Below are positions 6,714-10,308 of a stretch of DNA of 10,308 nt, in pieces. The notes beneath the pieces were generated by a model, which was not told where the DNA came from, ran no database searches, and saw only the letters and a list, made by a program, of their open reading frames with translations. The stretch spans positions 1 through 10,308 of the forward strand of contig JAUXBK010000080.1 of assembly GCA_030619405.1 (NCBI GenBank), in the 5' to 3' direction. Each line of letters begins with the position of its first letter. Position 1 is the first letter of the stretch. The position numbers were made by a program, and so were the translations under genes. This DNA is from Sedimenticola sp. (GTDB lineage Bacteria; Pseudomonadota; Gammaproteobacteria; Chromatiales; Chromatiaceae).

Positions 6714-7127
6714 TCACAGGCTCTGCCAGACCCTTTCGAGTCTTGCCCGTACCTCTTTTGCCAGCTCTGCAATGTCATCCCGCCCTACCAGGGTCAATAC
6801 CGCCCCGATGTCCACGAAGGCCACGTTGATCGTGCCGTCGGCCTCCTCACGCGCCACCACATTGCAGGGCAGCAGAAGCCCGATATCGGGTTCGGCATCG
6901 ATTGCTTGATTCGCCAACGGCGGCCTGCAGGCGCCCATTATCTTGTAGGGACGATTGTCGATCCCCAGTTTTTTCTTCAACGTGGTCTGCACGTCGATCT
7001 CCGTGAGAATGCCGAATCCCTCTTCTTTCAGGGAAGCGGACAGGATGGGGAGTTGTGCAAGGGGATGCATGGCCACAACCCCGCTTCCAGACCGGCTCCA
7101 TGGGAAATCCCCGCAGGCCGTTTCCAT
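6714..7127 (-). CDS. DUF302 domain protein, N-terminus probably altered
   Basis: 137 residues from ATG 7127, directly after a TGA. The DUF302 core starts at about residue 32: LKEEGFGILTEIDVQTTLKK, then RPYKIMGACRPPLANQAI, IGLLLPCNVVAREEADGT and a helical end LAKEVRARLERVW. DUF302 is a small alpha/beta domain of unknown biochemical role, found alone or fused to other domains and often near metal or sulfur genes. The conserved C-terminus is complete. Family members normally begin with a strand and helix (sf.eAie.v) before LKEEGFG; here residues 1-30 (METACGDFPWSRSGSGVVAM and after) do not match, so the front was probably replaced or frameshifted when the upstream HMA-like gene decayed. Translation could still yield a partial domain. 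Confidence 0.7.
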   Translation of the reverse strand: METACGDFPWSRSGSGVVAMHPLAQLPILSASLKEEGFGILTEIDVQTTLKKKLGIDNRPYKIMGACRPPLANQAIDAEPDIGLLLPCNVVAREEADGTINVAFVDIGAVLTLVGRDDIAELAKEVRARLERVWQSL

Positions 7128-7149
7128 TCAGCGCAGAGGCGTGGCCATA

Positions 7150-7318
7150 GAGTGCGGGGCCTGCCCGCAGGCGAATTCGTCCCGATACATGGTGAACGAT
7201 CTTCAGGCGCCTCCGCAGATCCAGCAGCGTCTCGATATCATAGAACTCATCGACCCCGTCTCCGGTGCACCCGATGACGCCGCTCTGAATATTGCCTCAT
7301 CGTAGAAATATCACTCAT
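7150..7318 (-). pseudogene. HMA_2-like (heavy-metal-associated type) protein, frameshifted N-terminal remnant
   Basis: ATG 7316-7318 overlaps the stop of the upstream hydrolase gene as ATGA, the arrangement of a coupled operon gene. From there it reads MSDIST and runs to an early stop, but in another frame, open from 7296, it reads YDIETLLDLRRRLKIVHHVS then GRIRLRAGPALYGHASAL. The block LRRRLKIVHHVxGRIRLR is typical of HMA_2-type proteins, which have a ferredoxin-like fold and are often beside metal transporters. One frameshift near 7297-7303 explains the break. After HASALNG the expected second half (VRSVRVN type) is not found before the DUF302 ORF begins. Function of the family is poorly defined. 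Confidence 0.55.
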
Positions 7319-7941
7319 CCCAAATCATTCCCCCGTCGTTCATATCGTTTCCCTTCAAGTGCAGGGACCATACGATCAATTGCACAATCTCGGACGAAGT
7401 CGATCAGGTCACGGGCAAAGCGCCAGTCTGCTGCAACGCCATCACCCACTTTTGCCAGATAGATCTCCAGTCCCACATAGACAAAGCTTTGATCGTTCCA
7501 CATCTGCTCGGGTATCGACGTACGGGCGCCCACATCAACTTTCTTCACCTCTTTCACCAGATCACCATTCTCTGAATCCGTCAGGATCTTGACCAACCGC
7601 AGCTGCCCACCCATGGCCAACTGCCCCGTGCAACCTGAGATGCACTGCAGTATCTGCTCATCCCGGCAATAGAGGTCCGCGCAACGCCCGGTGTCATTCA
7701 GCCCGCAATGCAGATCAATCAACAGTCGGTAGTGGCCCGTGACCTGCTGCCGCAGTTGCAGGTATATCTCCCGGTGCCGGGTGTTGTAGTAAAACAGTCC
7801 GCCGCTGCCGGTCCGGGCATGGGATATACCCTCGGGTATACGCATCACATGGACATGGTTGCGATCTATCAGCGCTGCCACCCGGTCGCCGAAATCGAGT
7901 TCTTCCCGGTGGATACCGGTCACCAGTAACGTTTCCAGCAT
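7315..7941 (-). CDS. M14/AstE-like zinc hydrolase of unknown substrate
   Basis: 208 residues from ATG 7941. GIHREE at residues 9-14 fits the GxHxxE zinc signature (His11, Glu14); LLIDLHCG at 73-80 supplies a third possible ligand, His78; VGLEIYL near 156-162 offers a catalytic-type Glu159. RTGSGGLFYYNTRH (43-56) could be the substrate-binding Arg/Asn region. These features match the succinylglutamate desuccinylase/aspartoacylase branch of M14 peptidases, but the protein is much shorter than AstE (about 320), so the substrate is unknown. The frame continues upstream to 8052 through FeoB-derived codons; residues before Met7941 are therefore not native. GAAGG overlapping a stop at 7958 is a possible ribosome site. 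The stop overlaps the next gene as ATGA. All motifs are intact amid broken neighbours. Confidence 0.55.
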   Translation of the reverse strand: MLETLLVTGIHREELDFGDRVAALIDRNHVHVMRIPEGISHARTGSGGLFYYNTRHREIYLQLRQQVTGHYRLLIDLHCGLNDTGRCADLYCRDEQILQCISGCTGQLAMGGQLRLVKILTDSENGDLVKEVKKVDVGARTSIPEQMWNDQSFVYVGLEIYLAKVGDGVAADWRFARDLIDFVRDCAIDRMVPALEGKRYERRGNDLG

Positions 7942-7957
7942 CAGGGCTGTTCGGCCT

Positions 7958-8030
7958 TCAGCCCTTCCACTCGTAGATCTCGGTGGTGGCGGGATCACAT
8001 TTGCAACAGCCACCACCGCCTCTTTGGCGA
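7958..8030 (-). other. possible Cys-rich C-terminal coding tail in third frame
   Basis: In the third minus frame, the DNA between the FeoB remnant and the hydrolase gene reads GGGGCCKCDPATTEIYEWKG followed by TGA 7958-7960, only 16 bases before the hydrolase ATG. Cys-rich, Gly-rich and ending in a protein-like tail, it may be the end of a lost gene, or of the FeoB gene itself through a further frameshift. It may also be coincidence. Confidence 0.25.
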
Positions 8031-9367
8031 GCACACCGGTAAAGATACCCACCGCTGCCGGCCAGTTCTTTCTGTCATTCCCATGGGCGAGAATGCCGGC
8101 GCAATGGTACGCCCGATCTCACTCAGCACTGACTTGTCGCTATCCTCATTACTGTAAGTGCCATCGGTACCGATGGCATTGAGCACGTTAAGCACCAGCA
8201 CCATGGGCACGATGATCTTACCGGCCCGGAACATGAAACTCTTGGTCCGATCCCAGGTGCGCAACAGCACGCCCTTGATCGTTGGCACATGGTAGGGCGG
8301 CAGTTCCATGACAAACGGCATGGTCTGCCCCTGCAGCAGGGTGTTCTTCATGATCAAGCCAGTCAGTATGGCAACTGCAATGCCGATCAGATAGAGACCG
8401 AATACCACGTTCTGGCCACTGGTGGGGAAGAAGGCGGCCGCGAACAGGGCATAGACCGGCAACCGCGCGCCACAGGACATGAAGGGCGACATGACGATGG
8501 TCATGATGCGGTCCCTCTCCTGCTCCATGGTGCGGGTGGCCATGATGGCAGGCACATTGCAGCCGAAACCGACGATCAACGGCACGAAGGCCTTGCCCGG
8601 CAGGCCAATGGCGCGCATGGCCCGATCCATGACGAAGGCGGCACGTGCCATGTAGCCGGAATCCTCGAGTGCCGAGAGAAACAGATAGAGGAAGGCGATG
8701 ATCGGTATAAAGGTCGCCACCACTTGAATGCCCCCTCCGATCCCGTTGGCCACCAGCACAGTCAACCACTCGGGCGAACCCAGAGAGGTCATCCACTGAC
8801 CCAGACCATCCACCAGGATGGTGCCGGTGAAGATATCGAAGAAGTCGATGAAGGCGCCGCCGATGTTGATGGTGAACATGAACATCAGATACATCGCCAG
8901 CAGAAAGATGGGGATACCCACCACCCGGTTGAGCACGACACGATCGATCGTGTCCGAGGTGCTGCGCTTGACCTGGCTCTTCCTGTGAACGGTATCGCCA
9001 GTCACCTGGTTGACGAATCCATAGCGGGCATCGGCCAGGCTGATGTCGATATCATCGCCCAGTTTCATCTCGGTCTCCGTCTGTATCCCGGTCAGACGTT
9101 CTCTCAAACCCTCATCGATCATACTCAGGGCCAGGGAGTCACCATCCAGCAGGTGTACTGCCAGCCAACGGGGATCGGCCTTGTGCTCGCGTGCTCTGGC
9201 CTCGATCTGCGGCAGCAGCTGCTCGATTGACCGCTCTATGGCGGCAGCGTAGACGACATTCTGCTCCGGATAGGCTTTTCTCCAGCCGCGTCAAGGATCG
9301 CAGCCTTCAGTTCGGGAACCCCTTCCTCTGCTGCCGCATTGACAGGGATCACCGGGCAGCCCAGGCG
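7998..9367 (-). pseudogene. feoB: FeoB ferrous-iron transporter, truncated at both ends with two frameshifts
   Basis: FeoB is the inner-membrane Fe2+ permease with an N-terminal GTPase. The remnant starts in the last part of the G domain (RLGCPVIPVNAAAEEGVPEL, frame ending at 9367), shifts frame at about 9273-9280, and continues with YPEQNVVYAAAIERSIEQLL and the helical spacer, then the membrane part: FLLAMYLMFMFTINIGGAFI, GFGCNVPAIMATRTMEQERD, SPFMSCGARLPVY and ELPPYHVPTIKGVLLRTWDR are all classical Gate motifs. It shifts frame again near 8066-8075 and ends VGIFTGVLAKEAVVAVANV at about 7998. Missing are the P-loop and switch regions and the last Gate helices, so no transporter can be made. 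Frames, read along the gene, are 1, 2 and 0. The longest piece is 9289-7995. A stop TAA lies directly upstream of RLGCP. Confidence 0.93.
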
Positions 9368-9560
9368 TTATGAGGGCAGCTCCGAGAGCGATCTGAAGGA
9401 ACTGCCGGAACGCCGCCTGCTTGCTACTCTGTCGGTTGGCATCATGAAAAACACCGCGCTCTCCCTTGAATGGGCGCACGACGATGATTATGACAAAGGT
9501 GATGGCGGCACCGACAATTCCGCTGACACCGTAACCGCCCAGCTTGCGATTAAGTTCTGA
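9366..9560 (+). pseudogene. LbtU-like siderophore porin, C-terminal fragment
   Basis: Plus-strand frame reads RYEGSSESDLKELPERRLLA, TLSVGIMKNTALSLEWAHDD, DYDKGDGGTDNSADTVTAQL and ends AIKF with TGA 9558-9560. Alternating polar and apolar residues, the acidic DYDKGDGGTDNSAD turn and a terminal aromatic F after TVTAQLAI are the last strands of an outer-membrane beta-barrel; the layout matches the C-terminus of the LbtU siderophore porin family (recognition by memory). Only about 64 residues remain. It begins exactly where the opposite-strand FeoB remnant begins, so the rest was removed by the same rearrangement. The next 180 bases (9561-9743) hold no recognisable gene. Confidence 0.6.
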
Positions 9561-9743
9561 TCATCTACCTTGAGGAAGTCACCCGTGATGAAGTTGACCC
9601 GCGCCCTGGTTGTTACGAGTGACCTCCCGGCAGTCAGATTCCGAATCGACCCCCGCCAGCCCCCGGGGCGACGATACCGTAGCCGGCGAAAGCGACCCCC
9701 GGCCACGATTTTCCATGCATGGTCGTTGAGGAGCAACGTTCAT

Positions 9744-10072
9744 TCATTCGTTCGTTTCCTCAAGGATATTTCGGATAAAGCTCTCGACCTGCCGGGCCGT
9801 TTGTATGGCGGATTGCGCCCGCTTTTTCGTTACTGCATCCCTTGGGGCAAGATCGTTCATCGGATAGCGGGATAATTGGTTTGTTTCCGTTAACATTAAC
9901 AGGTCATCCTGTGATGGCAGGCTCTCAACAGCAATTCCCGCCTCTTCAACCTGCTTTGCCAGGACCGCCAGTTGATGGGTGAAATCAAACCGGATTCCCA
10001 TGAGTCCATCGCCTGTTCAAGATCGCTCTCCGCCTGACGAATCCAGAGCAGATAACCATTACCCGAACTCAT
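9744..10072 (-). pseudogene. HEPN domain protein with internal deletion and frameshift
   Basis: HEPN proteins are helical partners of MNT nucleotidyltransferases; many are toxin RNases. ATG 10070-10072 overlaps the MNT stop by 14 bases, as in many such operons. The first frame reads MSSGNGYLLWIRQAESDLEQ then AMDSWESG; a frame change at about 10001 brings MGIRFDFTHQLAVLAKQVEE, LSRYPMND and a helical end AQSAIQTARQVESFIRNILE. WIRQAExDL, THQLAVL and RYP are HEPN landmarks in order. The middle piece normally lying between them (FHAQQAAEKALKALL type) is missing, so roughly 60-100 bases were lost with a frameshift. The Rx4-6H RNase motif cannot be recognised in what remains. The product is probably inactive. 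Confidence 0.65.
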
Positions 10073-10308
10073 AGATCATCTCTTTCTCTCGATCGATATC
10101 TTTCCAGAACAGGGTATGCTCTTTCTGTTGCGCATATTGCGATGGATGAACAACCAATGTATCGCCAGGCAGTCTCGCCGCACAGGCCCGTCCTGCGGCC
10201 TCGTCTTCTGTCACGATCAAGACATCGACATCAGAGAACGCGGAAAATTTACCCGTCGCATAGGATCCGAAAAGATAGACCTTTGCACTTTTACCTTGCA
10301 GTATTTCA
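10059..10308 (-). CDS. MNT-type nucleotidyltransferase, 5' end outside window
   Basis: 82 visible residues, ending with TAA (minus, 10059-10061). The visible part starts EILQGKSAKVYLFGSYATGK and has the full signature GSYATGKFSAFSDVDVLIV, i.e. GS-x10-DxD, the metal- and nucleotide-binding core of the Pol beta superfamily. Such minimal nucleotidyltransferases act as antitoxins that AMPylate their HEPN partner in MntA/HepT-type systems, or as small regulators. The C-terminal tail WKDIDREKEMIYEFG is helical. Overlap with the HEPN gene supports a paired system. Only a few N-terminal residues are probably missing before the window edge. The active-site Gly-Ser and the two Asp are present. Confidence 0.85.
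   Translation of the reverse strand, partial: EILQGKSAKVYLFGSYATGKFSAFSDVDVLIVTEDEAAGRACAARLPGDTLVVHPSQYAQQKEHTLFWKDIDREKEMIYEFG

Noticed and set aside
6955..7305. 116-residue plus-strand ORF ending DDAALNIASS
   Set aside because: Opposite to the DUF302 core and the HMA_2-like block, both of which have recognisable motifs on the minus strand.
8289..9230. 313-residue plus-strand ORF
   Set aside because: Exact antisense of the FeoB membrane region, rich in His, Gly and Gln as expected of a shadow frame.
9738..9757. Short tandem TTCATTCATTCGTTCG-like repeat
   Set aside because: Only a few four-base units at the 3' end of the HEPN gene; too short for a phase-variable tract and explained by the coding end and adjacent bases.

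Overview
The window looks like chromosomal DNA of a GC-rich gammaproteobacterium, quite possibly a sulfur-oxidising or symbiotic type. That placement is inference from gene content (cytochrome c', a LbtU-like siderophore porin fragment, FeoB, DUF302, MNT/HEPN); no rRNA or other marker confirms it. No tRNA, rRNA, CRISPR array or intact insertion sequence was seen.

Left part (1-5331), mostly intact: the 3' part of a beta-carbonic anhydrase gene in visibly AT-rich DNA; a 31-codon possible small ORF; a glutathione S-transferase-family gene on the minus strand; a 352-base divergent intergenic region with a cluster of GTTCTCT half-sites; then a two-gene operon whose products match MrfA (YprA-like helicase with a DUF1998/MZB zinc domain) and MrfB (YprB-like DEDD exonuclease). 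In Bacillus subtilis this pair repairs mitomycin-type DNA damage. The two genes overlap by 11 bases and should be translationally coupled.

Middle part (5470-6660): a mosaic of gene remnants. It starts with the front of a YheT-type alpha/beta hydrolase carrying an in-frame TGA, which switches abruptly at about 5801 to the middle of an ECF sigma factor. An intact periplasmic cytochrome c' gene follows, then a 70-base three-stem palindromic element between convergent genes.

Right part (6714-10308): a minus-strand cluster that seems to have been a metal-handling operon and is now decayed. Reading from the right it holds an MNT nucleotidyltransferase (partial), an overlapping HEPN gene with a frameshift and probable internal deletion, a reversed C-terminal fragment of a LbtU-like porin, a FeoB ferrous-iron transporter with two frameshifts and both ends missing, a small M14/AstE-like zinc hydrolase with motifs intact, a frameshifted HMA_2-like fragment whose start overlaps the hydrolase stop by ATGA, and a DUF302 gene with a doubtful N-terminus.

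The density of broken genes between 5470 and 10072, beside long undamaged reading frames at 671-5331, suggests local gene decay and rearrangement. Single-base frameshifts could partly be sequencing errors; the truncation junctions at about 5801 and 9367 could not be explained by small indel errors.
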